A DNA stretch of 64,000 nucleotides from Planctomycetota bacterium. GTDB taxonomy: Bacteria > Planctomycetota > UBA1135. The stretch's first letter is position 1, and the number at the start of each line of letters is the position of its first letter. The notes beneath the pieces were generated by a model. It was given only the letters and a program-made list of their open reading frames with translations. It was not told the DNA's origin and made no database searches. Position numbers and translations under genes: made by a program. Below, in pieces: positions 48,392 to 57,009 of this stretch. Location: the NCBI GenBank assembly GCA_008501825.1, contig QQUA01000015.1:29864-93863 (forward strand), read 5' to 3'.

Positions 48392-50926
48392 ATGACCCTG
48401 GATCCTCTCGAAGCTCTTGTCGCAGAATGTTTGTCGCGGGTGGAACAACAGGGCCCCGGCGCCATCGAGTCTTTTTGTCGAGAACATCCCGAGCATGCGG
48501 GAAACATTCGACGCCGGATGCAGATTCTGGACGGAATGGCTCTTCTGGACCAGGAGGAAGGGGCCGGCTTTCCTGAGCGACTAGGGGATTTCATCCTCGG
48601 AAAATGCCTTGGTCGCGGTGGCATGGGAGTGGTGTTTCTCGCCCATCAAGAATCCCTTGGTCGCCAAGTGGCGGTCAAAGTGATTCGCACCGAGCACTTG
48701 CTGTTTCCCGGAGCTTTAGAGCGGTTTCGCCGTGAAGTTTTGGCCAGCGCCAGCTTGCAACATCCGGCGATTGCCCAGGTTTATTTCGTCGGTCGAGAAG
48801 AAGGGCTCCCTTATTTCGCCATGGAATACGTGGCGGGTTGCTCTCTGGCCGAAATCTTGGAAGCCTTTCACGGCCAAAACCCAAGTCGACTAACCGGCCA
48901 AGATCTATATCAGTTTTTATTGGGCCGGTTGCAAAACTGCGAAGAGGCGCCCCTTCGGTCCGATATTCCAAAGGCCGAATATCCGTCCCAGGCGCCGGCC
49001 TGGTTTCAAGGCTCTTGGGTTCAGATGGGATTGCGCATTTTGCTGGAAGTGGCGGAAGCCTTGGAGCACGCTCATCGCCGGGGGATTTGGCACCGAGACG
49101 TAAAGCCATCCAATCTAATGCTGACTCCGGCCGGACGGGTCGTGCTTTTGGACTTCGGCTTGGCGCGATCCGCCGGTGGTGGCGAGGTCACCGCTTCCGG
49201 TTCCCAGCCCGGTTCGCTTCCTTATATGTCGCCGGAACAACTTAACGGCGATGCCGAACAAATCGACCGCCGGACCGACGTGTATTCCCTCGGCGTCACG
49301 ATGTACGAATGGTTGAGCTTGGAAGCTCCTTTTTCAGGAAGCGGAGAAGTCATCCGTCGACGAATTCTGGACGCGGACTTTCCGCGTTTGCGCAAGCTCG
49401 TTCCGCAAATTCCTTGGGAAGTGGAAATCGTTTGCGCCACGGCAATGGCTTACGATCGCCGGCGTCGTTATTCGAGTGCCGCCGCGCTGGCACAAGATTT
49501 GGGAAATCTGTTGGAGGGAAGGCCCATTACCGCCCGACCGGTGGCGTGGTGGCGTCGCACCTGGAGTTGGGCTCGGCGCAGTCCGGCGAAGGCTTCCGCA
49601 GTTTTCTTGGCGCTGGCTTTGGTCATCAGTCTTCCGACCGTGTTGGCGATTCACAATTGGCATTTGCGGCGGATGAACACTTCCTTGGAGCTGGCTTGGG
49701 GAGCGGCGGGCAAAGAAGCGATCAATGCCATCGAACAAGCGGATACAGCACAACGAGTGGTGGAATTGCTCCTGCGCGTGTTTCGGGACGTCGATCCGGT
49801 TCGCGGTATGCGCGGCGACATGCCGGTTAGCGAATTATTGAAGGACGCTCCCCGATTGATCGAGGAAGGCTTGGCGGACAAGCCGGAAATGCGAGCTCGG
49901 TTGTTGGGAGTGCTCGGCCGTCTGTTCAAGAATCTCGGCCTCTATGAACAGGCGGAACCGGTGCTTCGATCCAGCTTGGATTTGGAACGCAGTTTCGGTG
50001 GCGTAACCGCCAGGCAGCATTCCGGTTTGGCCCACGCCTTGGCTTTCGTCTTGCAACGGCAAGGTCGCTTTGAAGAGGCGGAAGTTTATTTCGCAGAAGC
50101 CTTCCACGTGTTGCAGCAGGCCGTAAGTTCAGATTCGACCATCCATCGAGCTCGAATTCTCGGAGATTGGGGTTTCCTGAGGGCGGAGGCGGGTTGGCCT
50201 CTTCAGGGATGGGAAATGGTCGAAGTCGCGTTGGACGCGGTGGGAGAACACTTACCGAAGGAAAGAGCGTTCCTGCTTTATCTGCAGGCCAAAGTGGGTT
50301 TGCAACTGGAAAAACATGTCGAAGTCGAACAAGCCGCCGCCCAAGCCCGGAACTATTTTTCCGAAACTTTACCTGAAGATCATCCTCAGCAAGGGGTGGT
50401 CCTGGAAGTTTTGGCAGAAATCCATCTTCAACGGCAGGAGTTTCAAGAAGTGGAGCGTTGTCTCAATGAAGCTTCGGAAATATTCCGAGTGCGATTGCCG
50501 GAAAAACACAGTCATCATGCCCGGATCGCCGAAACGCGAAGTCGGATGTGGCTTGCTTTAGGGCAAGCGGAGCGGGCTTTGCAAGAAGCCGAGTTTGCGG
50601 TTTCGATTTATGAAGAAGTCCATCCAAACGGCCACCTGCACGTGGTGCAAGCCTATCGGAGCTTGGCCGCCGCGAAAATCGCCTGCGGGGCCGCCGTAGA
50701 CCCGAACCATCGCCTTCGAGCTTTGGCTGCCGCCCGCCGTCATTTACCCGAGGCTCACCCGATGCGTTTGCACTTGGAGTGGCAGGCTTATCAAGCTGGG
50801 GAAATTTCCTTTGCGCCTGAGAAAGAGTGGCCGCAGTGGGCCCTTCAACAACTCCGCGAACGGCTGCCGGAAGCCCATAGTTGGCGCCGGCAAGTGGAAG
50901 AGTTTTTTCCGGGAACCGGGGATTAA
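48392..50926 (+). CDS. Membrane Ser/Thr protein kinase with TPR repeats (canonical motifs)
   Basis: The 844-residue product has a short helical N-terminus (FCREHPEHAGNIRRRM). The kinase domain (~65-345) has GRGGMGVVFLAHQ (glycine loop, ~74), VAVKVIR (Lys ~94), WHRDVKPSNLML (~232) and LLDFGLARSA (~252), with APE-like YMSPEQLNG. A ~45-residue insertion lies before the catalytic loop (LGRLQNCEEAPLRSDIPKA). One membrane helix lies at about 403-422 (KASAVFLALALVISLP), then TPR units. It is a PknB-type sensor kinase layout common in Planctomycetota; targets are unknown. The gene ends four bases inside the convergent zinc-ribbon gene and starts 138 bases from the divergent methyltransferase. Confidence 0.92.
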   Translation: MTLDPLEALVAECLSRVEQQGPGAIESFCREHPEHAGNIRRRMQILDGMALLDQEEGAGFPERLGDFILGKCLGRGGMGVVFLAHQESLGRQVAVKVIRTEHLLFPGALERFRREVLASASLQHPAIAQVYFVGREEGLPYFAMEYVAGCSLAEILEAFHGQNPSRLTGQDLYQFLLGRLQNCEEAPLRSDIPKAEYPSQAPAWFQGSWVQMGLRILLEVAEALEHAHRRGIWHRDVKPSNLMLTPAGRVVLLDFGLARSAGGGEVTASGSQPGSLPYMSPEQLNGDAEQIDRRTDVYSLGVTMYEWLSLEAPFSGSGEVIRRRILDADFPRLRKLVPQIPWEVEIVCATAMAYDRRRRYSSAAALAQDLGNLLEGRPITARPVAWWRRTWSWARRSPAKASAVFLALALVISLPTVLAIHNWHLRRMNTSLELAWGAAGKEAINAIEQADTAQRVVELLLRVFRDVDPVRGMRGDMPVSELLKDAPRLIEEGLADKPEMRARLLGVLGRLFKNLGLYEQAEPVLRSSLDLERSFGGVTARQHSGLAHALAFVLQRQGRFEEAEVYFAEAFHVLQQAVSSDSTIHRARILGDWGFLRAEAGWPLQGWEMVEVALDAVGEHLPKERAFLLYLQAKVGLQLEKHVEVEQAAAQARNYFSETLPEDHPQQGVVLEVLAEIHLQRQEFQEVERCLNEASEIFRVRLPEKHSHHARIAETRSRMWLALGQAERALQEAEFAVSIYEEVHPNGHLHVVQAYRSLAAAKIACGAAVDPNHRLRALAAARRHLPEAHPMRLHLEWQAYQAGEISFAPEKEWPQWALQQLRERLPEAHSWRRQVEEFFPGTGD

Positions 50927-51486
50927 GTCGAACTGTTCGAAATGGCTTGCCCGCAGTGATCGCAAAAACGGGCGTCCGGGTCGTTCAATTCACCACAAGA
51001 AGAACAGGGATGGCTTTTGGCCAGAGAAGCGCCGCATTGCTTGCAAAAGCGGGAGTCGGCATCGTTGTCCTGATTGCACTTGTGACAGCGAAGCACCACT
51101 TTGGCATCTTGGCTGGCTGCTCGGCTGCCATGCAAGCCTCGGCCGACGGCTTCCGCCAGATCTTCCACCCCGTCTTGGGTGCCTTCGGCCATGTAATTGA
51201 AGGTGTCTTTGAGGACGGGAGCGGTTTCGCCGGCAACGTAGCGAGAAACTTCACCCATATATCCGGCCTTCACCATGCCCAAGCCAAGGGCGGCCAGTGG
51301 CAAACCCACGAAGAGGCACCAGAATTTGGTCGGTGGCCCCATGCTGTTGAAAGAAGAAAAGAAGTCGACAAAGCCGATCAGGGCAAAAATTCCGCCGACC
51401 AGCAACAGACCGAATCCCGCAACGCGAAGGGTGGATTTGGCCCCTTGGTGGCGGGGGTGACGGAGTTTTCGCTCGGATTTCATCAA
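50923..51486 (-). CDS. Membrane protein with double zinc ribbon
   Basis: The 187-residue product has two transmembrane helices (AGFGLLLVGGIFALIGFV, ~25-42, and FWCLFVGLPLAALGLGM, ~55-71) and a helical linker. The tail has two treble-clef/zinc-ribbon units: CHKCNQDNDADSRFCKQCG (~134-152) and CSSCGELNDPDARFCDHCG (~161-179), eight Cys in four CxxC pairs. This double zinc ribbon (DZR) module usually mediates protein contacts. Its gene is convergent with the kinase at 48392; a functional link is possible but unproven. Its start is ~150 bases from the plus-strand gene at 51637. Confidence 0.8.
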   Translation of the reverse strand: MMKSERKLRHPRHQGAKSTLRVAGFGLLLVGGIFALIGFVDFFSSFNSMGPPTKFWCLFVGLPLAALGLGMVKAGYMGEVSRYVAGETAPVLKDTFNYMAEGTQDGVEDLAEAVGRGLHGSRAASQDAKVVLRCHKCNQDNDADSRFCKQCGASLAKSHPCSSCGELNDPDARFCDHCGQAISNSST

Positions 51487-51636
51487 ATTTGTTTGGCTTG
51501 TTCTCTGGAGGTGTTCGATCGAAATACGAACTCTCCTCCACTATATTCAAACGATATTATTGCATGAAGCCGAACTTGAAATCCTCCTCGGACGGCCTAG
51601 CACCATAGGATTTCTCCCCGTGGATAAACTGCCATC

Positions 51637-52203
51637 ATGATCCCCGAAAGCCATCGGCTGCTCCAGCCTTGGATCGCCGCCCTGGGTCCCCTGCCTTATC
51701 TGGCGGCCGTGGCCGGCATAGCCTTTGTGGCGTGGTGGTTGAGTCGGCGGCTGCAAGGCGGTTCTGATCCGAACCCGATCGCCGAGGAGAGCGCCGAACC
51801 TCAACCCGCGCCGAATCGACCTCCGGCCACGGTGTGGCAACGATTGGCCTGGGAAGCCGAGCGGAGGGGCTTTCAGGATTTGCAGGAATTCGGCTTGGTA
51901 GAAGACTTCAGCAGCTATTTCCAAAGGGTTTTCGCCGCCGATCATCCGGATGATTCCATCCGGGCCAATGCCAAGGCTCTGGATCCAATCCTGACTTTGG
52001 CCTTGGCCGAAGCGATTTTGAAATTGGAGCAAGAGGAGGTTCCCAGGGAAATTGCTGGCCAGCGCTTGGCTGAGGTCTACTCCTTCTGCCAGGAAGCCGA
52101 TGCTTGGGAAGACTTGCCGAAAACCACAGCGGTGGCCCGCCGCTTTTTGAGTCGGGAGCCGGATTTGGCCGAGCAATTGGCCATCGAGATTGGGCGCTCG
52201 TAG
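51637..52203 (+). CDS. Single-pass membrane protein of unknown function
   Basis: The 188-residue product has one N-terminal membrane helix (PYLAAVAGIAFVAWWL, ~19-34), a Pro/Glu-rich linker (~45-65) and a helical cytoplasmic or periplasmic domain (~68-185) with no known motif. It is followed nine bases later by a methyltransferase gene with which it is probably co-transcribed. I do not recognise the family. Confidence 0.65.
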   Translation: MIPESHRLLQPWIAALGPLPYLAAVAGIAFVAWWLSRRLQGGSDPNPIAEESAEPQPAPNRPPATVWQRLAWEAERRGFQDLQEFGLVEDFSSYFQRVFAADHPDDSIRANAKALDPILTLALAEAILKLEQEEVPREIAGQRLAEVYSFCQEADAWEDLPKTTAVARRFLSREPDLAEQLAIEIGRS

Positions 52204-52212
52204 GAGAGAACC

Positions 52213-52881
52213 ATGAGCTTGGAACGAGTTTTAGAACCGGAAGTCATGGATACTCCGGAAGAGGCCGAGGGTTACGATGCCATGGATCACCGGGAGCCGA
52301 ACGAGGCTTTCGTGGCCCGATTGATCGAGTTGGGAGCCGGCGGTTTCATGCTGGACATTGGAACCGGTCCCGGGCATCTACCGATTCTGATTTGTGAGCG
52401 AATCGCCGGAACCAAAGTTTTGGGTTTGGATCTTTCCGAAAACATGTTGCGCCTGGCCCGCGGCCACGCCGGCCAATCTCCCTTCGCCGACCGCCTTCAA
52501 TTTGAAATCGGCGACGCCAAGGGCTTGAATTTTCCGGACCACCATTTCGACACGGTTTACTCCAACACCATCTTGCACCACATTCCCGATCCGGCGCCGT
52601 TTTTGAAAGAAGCGTGGCGGGTATTGAAACCTGGCGGCACGTTTTTAATCCGGGATCTGTTTCGTCCCGAAAGCGAGGCGCAAAGAGACGCCTTGGTGGA
52701 AATGCACGCCTCGGACGCCAACCCCTATCAAAAAGAGTTGTTTCGGGCCAGCTTGCACGCAGCGTTAAGGCCCGAGGAGTTGAATCAAATCGCCGGTGAT
52801 TGCGGCCTGGATGGAGCCCAAGTGGTGGTCGATAGCGATCGCCACATGTCTTTACAAAAAGCCGCCGAAACCAACGATTAA
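52213..52881 (+). CDS. Class I SAM-dependent methyltransferase (Methyltransf_11 type)
   Basis: The 222-residue product has motif I MLDIGTGPGHLPILI (~46-60), acidic LGLDLSENML (post-I), a SNTILHHIPDPAPFLKEAWR loop (motifs II-III) and PGGTFLIRDLFRPE. This is the usual small-molecule or ubiquinone/menaquinone-type methyltransferase pattern. The substrate is unknown. The gene overlaps nothing and is convergent with the exopolysaccharide operon, 18 bases away. Confidence 0.85.
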   Translation: MSLERVLEPEVMDTPEEAEGYDAMDHREPNEAFVARLIELGAGGFMLDIGTGPGHLPILICERIAGTKVLGLDLSENMLRLARGHAGQSPFADRLQFEIGDAKGLNFPDHHFDTVYSNTILHHIPDPAPFLKEAWRVLKPGGTFLIRDLFRPESEAQRDALVEMHASDANPYQKELFRASLHAALRPEELNQIAGDCGLDGAQVVVDSDRHMSLQKAAETND

Positions 52882-52899
52882 GCCGGTCCTCCGGCTCGA

Positions 52900-53220
52900 T
52901 TATTGTTCGGTTTCCGAAGTCAAGTTATAGGTCGGAGTAAACATTTTGACCAAAGTTCGACCGCCGACGAAGACTACCAAAAGCAAAACAACCACCACCA
53001 GCAAGTCGATCATATAGCGCCGGTCCCAGCGCTTGCGGGTGCGGTACAGGTCCAAAATTTCATCCCGATCCCGAAATTCGCCCTTCCAGGGATAGCGGTC
53101 CTGCTCCGCTTCTTGTTCCGCTAGTTGGCGAAGAGTTTCCAGCCGCTCTTCCAGACGCAAAGCCCGATACCGATCGAGCAACTCTAATTTGCGTTTTGAT
53201 TCTTTGCGGGCGTAACTCAT
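52900..53220 (-). CDS. Small membrane protein at the end of the exopolysaccharide operon
   Basis: The 106-residue product has a highly charged helical N-terminal part (KRKLELLDRYRALRLEERLE), a possible coiled coil, and one membrane helix (MIDLLVVVVLLLVVFVGG, ~70-87). It is the last gene of the minus-strand operon, 11 bases after the preceding small membrane protein. There is no known domain. Its placement suggests an accessory role in polymer export or chain-length control. Confidence 0.65.
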   Translation of the reverse strand: MSYARKESKRKLELLDRYRALRLEERLETLRQLAEQEAEQDRYPWKGEFRDRDEILDLYRTRKRWDRRYMIDLLVVVVLLLVVFVGGRTLVKMFTPTYNLTSETEQ

Positions 53221-53231
53221 CGCGATCTCCC

Positions 53232-53519
53232 TTAAAACAGCGTGGACAGGGAACGGAACAGATAGAGAATCATGACGACTGCGATCATGCCGACTACGGC
53301 GCCGAGGGCGACGCTGAAGACTAATCGCAACACCCGTCCGGCGGTGCCTTCAAACATCATGTTCGGGGCGGCGGGCAAATCCCCCCGAGCGACGGCTTCG
53401 GCGTAAAGGACTTCCAAGGCTTCCCGGTCGATGGTTTGGTCGTATTGATCCAAAACGTGCCGGGGGATTTCGGCGAAATCCTCCATGTTGCGAACTTGGC
53501 TTTCCACGGAATCTACCAC
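53232..53519 (-). CDS. Small membrane protein in the exopolysaccharide operon
   Basis: The best start is the GTG at 53519, which overlaps the stop of the Wzz-like gene by seven bases and has GGGAG about ten bases upstream; an ATG at 53486 is the alternative. The 95-residue product has a soluble acidic N-terminal part (MEDFAEIPRHVLDQYDQTI) and one membrane helix near the C-terminus (VALGAVVGMIAVVMILYLF). The frame stays open upstream through the Wzz-like gene but that part is not protein-like. It could partner the Wzz-like protein, as the tail layout is similar; this is inferred from context. Confidence 0.6.
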   Translation of the reverse strand: MVDSVESQVRNMEDFAEIPRHVLDQYDQTIDREALEVLYAEAVARGDLPAAPNMMFEGTAGRVLRLVFSVALGAVVGMIAVVMILYLFRSLSTLF

Positions 53520-54850
53520 GGTGCCTGCTCCCGGTATTCGCTCATCCGGTCCATAACGATGATCGTGAGTACGCCGACCACCGTGCCCATGAGGGCTGCC
53601 GCCAAAAGGTTCAGAGCGGTGTTCGGTAGACTCGGTTCCACCGGGTCGGTGGCCGCTTCCAAAACTTCGATCAAGGTTGGATTCCGCTGGTTGTAGATCC
53701 GGAACTCGTCGCGCCGGGCGTACATCGAATAAAGCGTATTTCGGTATTGGGCCAAATCCTGAGTCAGGATGTCCAATTGGGCCTTCAAATCCGGCAGGGT
53801 TTGCAGTTCGCTTTGAACTTCTTCCCACTGCTGCGTGCGAACTTGGATGGTGACTTCCAAGGTGGCTTTTTCTACCGCCAAGTCCGCCATCCTTTGTTCA
53901 TAAGTCGTTAACAGCGGGTCGCGGGAAAAGGATTTGGAGGCATCCACCCAGGCCTTGGCTTGCTCTTCCGCCAATTGCAATTGCACCTGTTGCATGGCGG
54001 TTTGCACTTTCAGAACTTCCGGGTGTTCTTCGGTGTACACCAACAGCAGGGAAGCCAGCTCGGCTTTTTGGCGATTGAATTGCTCCAGCAGAGGGCTGAT
54101 CCGCGGGTTGGTGATTTCGGTACGGTCGGTCGGGATGAATTCCAGATGAGCTTGAAGTTGCTCTTCGGTTTCCTGCTGCCGATCTTCCAACGAAGCCAGG
54201 GAGACCCGGGCTTGAGAGATCTCGCCGTCGAGGGCGTCGGCTCGCGCCACCAGCGAAGCCAGTTCAGCGTCGTAATCGACCGTTTGATTTTCCTTCAGGA
54301 AGGCGAGGCGCTGATTTTCGGCGTCCGAAACCCGCTTCTTCTGACCATCAATGGCCGTTTCCAAGGCGGCCAGCTTGCGGCCGACTTCGGCGCTGTTCTG
54401 GCTTTTCAGCCGCTCCCGAAAGGAAGTCATATAAGTGTTGGCGATGCGCGCCGACATGGCCGCATTGGTGTCATAGGCGGTAATCACCAAGGCGTTGAAC
54501 TTGTCGATACCGAAGTCGACGTTCTTTTCCAGGAAGACGGAATCCCGTTCCTGGATTTCATTGGCCACCATGACTCGGAGCTCGGCCGAATTCAGCAAAG
54601 CGAGCAAGGAGGCCTGGGTTTCCGAACTGGCCACCGGGATTTTCGGCCCAACCGGCAGGTTGGCGGCTTCGGTATTCAAACTGAAGCTTTCATGGTGGGT
54701 CGGCAGAAATCCCTTGCTTTGGGCACGATAAATCGGATCTATTCCGGCGGTGAGTGCCCAGGCGGAAGCCACCGCAGCCGCAAGGATGATTACAAGGACA
54801 TAGAGGCGCTCATAAATGAGCAGCAACGGGCCCTTCTGGTTTTGGGTCAC
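53513..54850 (-). CDS. Wzz/GumC-like polysaccharide co-polymerase (no kinase domain)
   Basis: The 445-residue product has a membrane helix near each end (YVLVIILAAAVASAWAL, ~14-30, and ALNLLAAALMGTVVGVLTI, ~412-430). A long coiled-coil periplasmic region lies between (~130-390), the layout of Wzz/PCP chain-length regulators. Unlike PCP-2a proteins there is no C-terminal Walker A tyrosine kinase. It should set polymer length or help export in this locus. It overlaps the upstream glycosyltransferase by four bases and the downstream small gene by seven, so all are translated together. Confidence 0.85.
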   Translation of the reverse strand: MTQNQKGPLLLIYERLYVLVIILAAAVASAWALTAGIDPIYRAQSKGFLPTHHESFSLNTEAANLPVGPKIPVASSETQASLLALLNSAELRVMVANEIQERDSVFLEKNVDFGIDKFNALVITAYDTNAAMSARIANTYMTSFRERLKSQNSAEVGRKLAALETAIDGQKKRVSDAENQRLAFLKENQTVDYDAELASLVARADALDGEISQARVSLASLEDRQQETEEQLQAHLEFIPTDRTEITNPRISPLLEQFNRQKAELASLLLVYTEEHPEVLKVQTAMQQVQLQLAEEQAKAWVDASKSFSRDPLLTTYEQRMADLAVEKATLEVTIQVRTQQWEEVQSELQTLPDLKAQLDILTQDLAQYRNTLYSMYARRDEFRIYNQRNPTLIEVLEAATDPVEPSLPNTALNLLAAALMGTVVGVLTIIVMDRMSEYREQAPW

Positions 54851-56022
54851 CTGGCGCTTCCGGAGTAGGAGGAATCTGAACCGTTGGTTGAGGGTGCATT
54901 TTGCGGCCTTCCGGCCTCCGGCGCCAGCCCTCCTGTGGCGGAACTCCCTTGCAGGAGGCTTTTTGCAGTTTCCATGAGGCGTCGGCGGAAGGAGGCTTCG
55001 GAAAAGCTCCGGGCATGCTCCCGGGCGTGTTCCGGATCGAAATCATCCGGCTGGAACTGTTCCAAGGCCGCAATCAAGGAATCTGCTTCCTGGCGTTCGA
55101 AGTGAAGACCGGTCTTTCCGGGCAAGACGGTTTCCAAACAGCCACCGGCACCGAAAGCCAAGACCGGTCGACCGGCGGCTTGGGCTTCCACCGGGGCGAT
55201 GCCGAAATCTTCCTCGGCCGAGAACAGGAATGCCTTGCATCCGGCGACCAGGGCCGGCAGGTCCTGATCCGGGACGAAGCCAAGAAACTCGGTCTTGGGA
55301 CCGGCCATGGCCTTCAAACGTTCCATTTCCGGCCCGCGTCCGGCGACTTTCAGCGGCAAGTCCAGTTTGGCGCAAGCTTCCACGATGATGTCTACCCGCT
55401 TGTAAGACTCCAGTCGTAAAACGGTTAAAAAATAATCCCCAGCTTGAGTCCGAATGCCTGCTTGCTCGAAGTCTTCTACCCTGACCGGGGGATGAATCAC
55501 CACCGGTTCCTGCCGGTAGAGTTCCCGAACGCGCTGGGCGGTATAGGCCGAATTGGCCGCGTATAGGGTCGGTCTCTGGCTGGTCCGCAAGTCCCAATCC
55601 CGGACACGGCCGGCCAAGAAACGCAACAAAGGCCGCAACGGCGCCGGATAAGTGGCCAGGAAATCGGCTTGACGCTCATAGGCGAACATCATCGGCCGAT
55701 GGATGTAGCAAAGATGAGGAACTCCCTCCGGTGCGGGGAGGCTTTTCATCCAGGAAACACTGGAAGTCACCAGAAGGTCGATGTCCTGCGGCACTCGGAT
55801 GCGGTCGACCAAGCGTGGATAGTAAGGAAAGGGCCAGCGGTATTTGGACGGCGGCACCCACCGTTGCAACCAAGTAGACCGAATGGTCCAGTCGGCATAG
55901 GCCGGGTTTTCTTCATAGAGAAGGGTGTAGACCGGGGCGTCCGGCCACAAGAGATGCATCTGTTCCAGCACCCGCTCGGCGCCGCCGTGGCGGACGAAAT
56001 CGTGGGCAAGGGCGACTTTCAC
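54847..56022 (-). CDS. Glycosyltransferase family 4
   Basis: From the GTG at 56022 (KVALAHDFVRHGGAERVLEQ) the product is 391 residues. The GTG overlaps the preceding stop (GTGA); an upstream ATG at 56145 gives an unrelated 41-residue extension. GT-B fold: GGAERV near the N-terminus (acceptor side) and the donor-side E-x7-E region SAEEDFGIAPVEAQAAGRPVL near residue 298-305, with LGFVPDQDLPAL before it. It transfers a nucleotide-linked sugar to a lipid or glycan acceptor. The C-terminal tail is Ser/Gly-rich. Acceptor and sugar are unknown. Confidence 0.87.
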   Translation of the reverse strand: MKVALAHDFVRHGGAERVLEQMHLLWPDAPVYTLLYEENPAYADWTIRSTWLQRWVPPSKYRWPFPYYPRLVDRIRVPQDIDLLVTSSVSWMKSLPAPEGVPHLCYIHRPMMFAYERQADFLATYPAPLRPLLRFLAGRVRDWDLRTSQRPTLYAANSAYTAQRVRELYRQEPVVIHPPVRVEDFEQAGIRTQAGDYFLTVLRLESYKRVDIIVEACAKLDLPLKVAGRGPEMERLKAMAGPKTEFLGFVPDQDLPALVAGCKAFLFSAEEDFGIAPVEAQAAGRPVLAFGAGGCLETVLPGKTGLHFERQEADSLIAALEQFQPDDFDPEHAREHARSFSEASFRRRLMETAKSLLQGSSATGGLAPEAGRPQNAPSTNGSDSSYSGSAR

Positions 56023-57008
56023 GACTGCACTCCCGGGGATGAGGCGGCACCTTTGCGCCAGTTTCGGTACATCCGCCAGCCGGCGACCCGACCCTGCCAA
56101 GCCGGCCACAAGGCGCCGACTCCCAACAGATATCGGTTCTTCCAAAACAAGCGAAGGAAGCTGCCGCCAAAAGCCCAGGCCAAGCCGGGGCAGGGGAAGT
56201 TTCCGACGGTGAAGGCGAACAGCATGTGCAGCCAGCCTGCAGGACCGGCGCCATAGTGCTTGAGCAGGACGTAGCTCTCATTGGCGCCGTTGTTGCGGAT
56301 GGTGAGGGCTTCAAACCGATCCCGATTGCCGCTGCCTCTCGGAGCTTCATGGTGATCGGCTTCCACTTGCGGGTCGAACAGCAGGCGAAAGCCTTGCCGG
56401 GCGACTCCTAGGCAGGCGTCCAACTCGAACCGGAAGCAATCGCCGAGCAAGTCGCCGTCGAAGCCACCGTGCCGCCGCAAAGCGTCGATCCGCAAGCTCA
56501 TGTTGGCTCCCCGGAAATGATCGACTCGAACCACCCGATCGGTGTGCCGGGTGCTTTGGTCGAGAATCATGCCCGGGAACACCAGCCGATTTCGAAACCG
56601 GGCTTGGCGCGGATCGGGTTGGCCGTCGATGACGTTGATCGCCGGCCCGGCGACGCCGCCCACGCGCTGGTCCTGTTCGTAATGACGAGCCAAGTTTTCC
56701 AACCAGAACGGCCTGGCAATGGCGTCGTCATCCAATAAACAGGCTATATCGCCTGTGGCCGCTTTCAGGAGAGCGTTTTCCGCCACCACAATGCCTTTTT
56801 CGTAAACCAGGACTTTGCGTACGTTCAGGTCCGGGTGGGCCTGCAAAAAGGCATCGACGGTGGCCACCCCTTCCGGGTCTTCATCCGGTCGAAGGGAGAC
56901 CAGGACTTCGTCGGGCTGGCGGGTTTGGACGGCCAAGGCCTCCAAATTGCGCCTCAACAAGTTTGGTCGCTTGTAGGTCGGAACGAAGATCGAGAACCGG
57001 ATGGCCAT
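56019..57008 (-). CDS. Glycosyltransferase family 2
   Basis: The 329-residue GT-A enzyme starts FSIFVPTYKRPNLLRRNLEAL. The donor and metal motif CLLDDDAIARPFWLENL (~residues 90-106) carries the Asp-x-Asp-like triplet, and VDHFRGANMSLRIDALRRHG carries the acceptor-side segment. A hydrophobic stretch near 255-285 may touch the membrane. It follows the GT4 at 57010 with one base between and overlaps the next gene by four. It is part of the polymer assembly set. Confidence 0.87.
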   Translation of the reverse strand: MAIRFSIFVPTYKRPNLLRRNLEALAVQTRQPDEVLVSLRPDEDPEGVATVDAFLQAHPDLNVRKVLVYEKGIVVAENALLKAATGDIACLLDDDAIARPFWLENLARHYEQDQRVGGVAGPAINVIDGQPDPRQARFRNRLVFPGMILDQSTRHTDRVVRVDHFRGANMSLRIDALRRHGGFDGDLLGDCFRFELDACLGVARQGFRLLFDPQVEADHHEAPRGSGNRDRFEALTIRNNGANESYVLLKHYGAGPAGWLHMLFAFTVGNFPCPGLAWAFGGSFLRLFWKNRYLLGVGALWPAWQGRVAGWRMYRNWRKGAASSPGVQS

Positions 57009-57009
57009 C

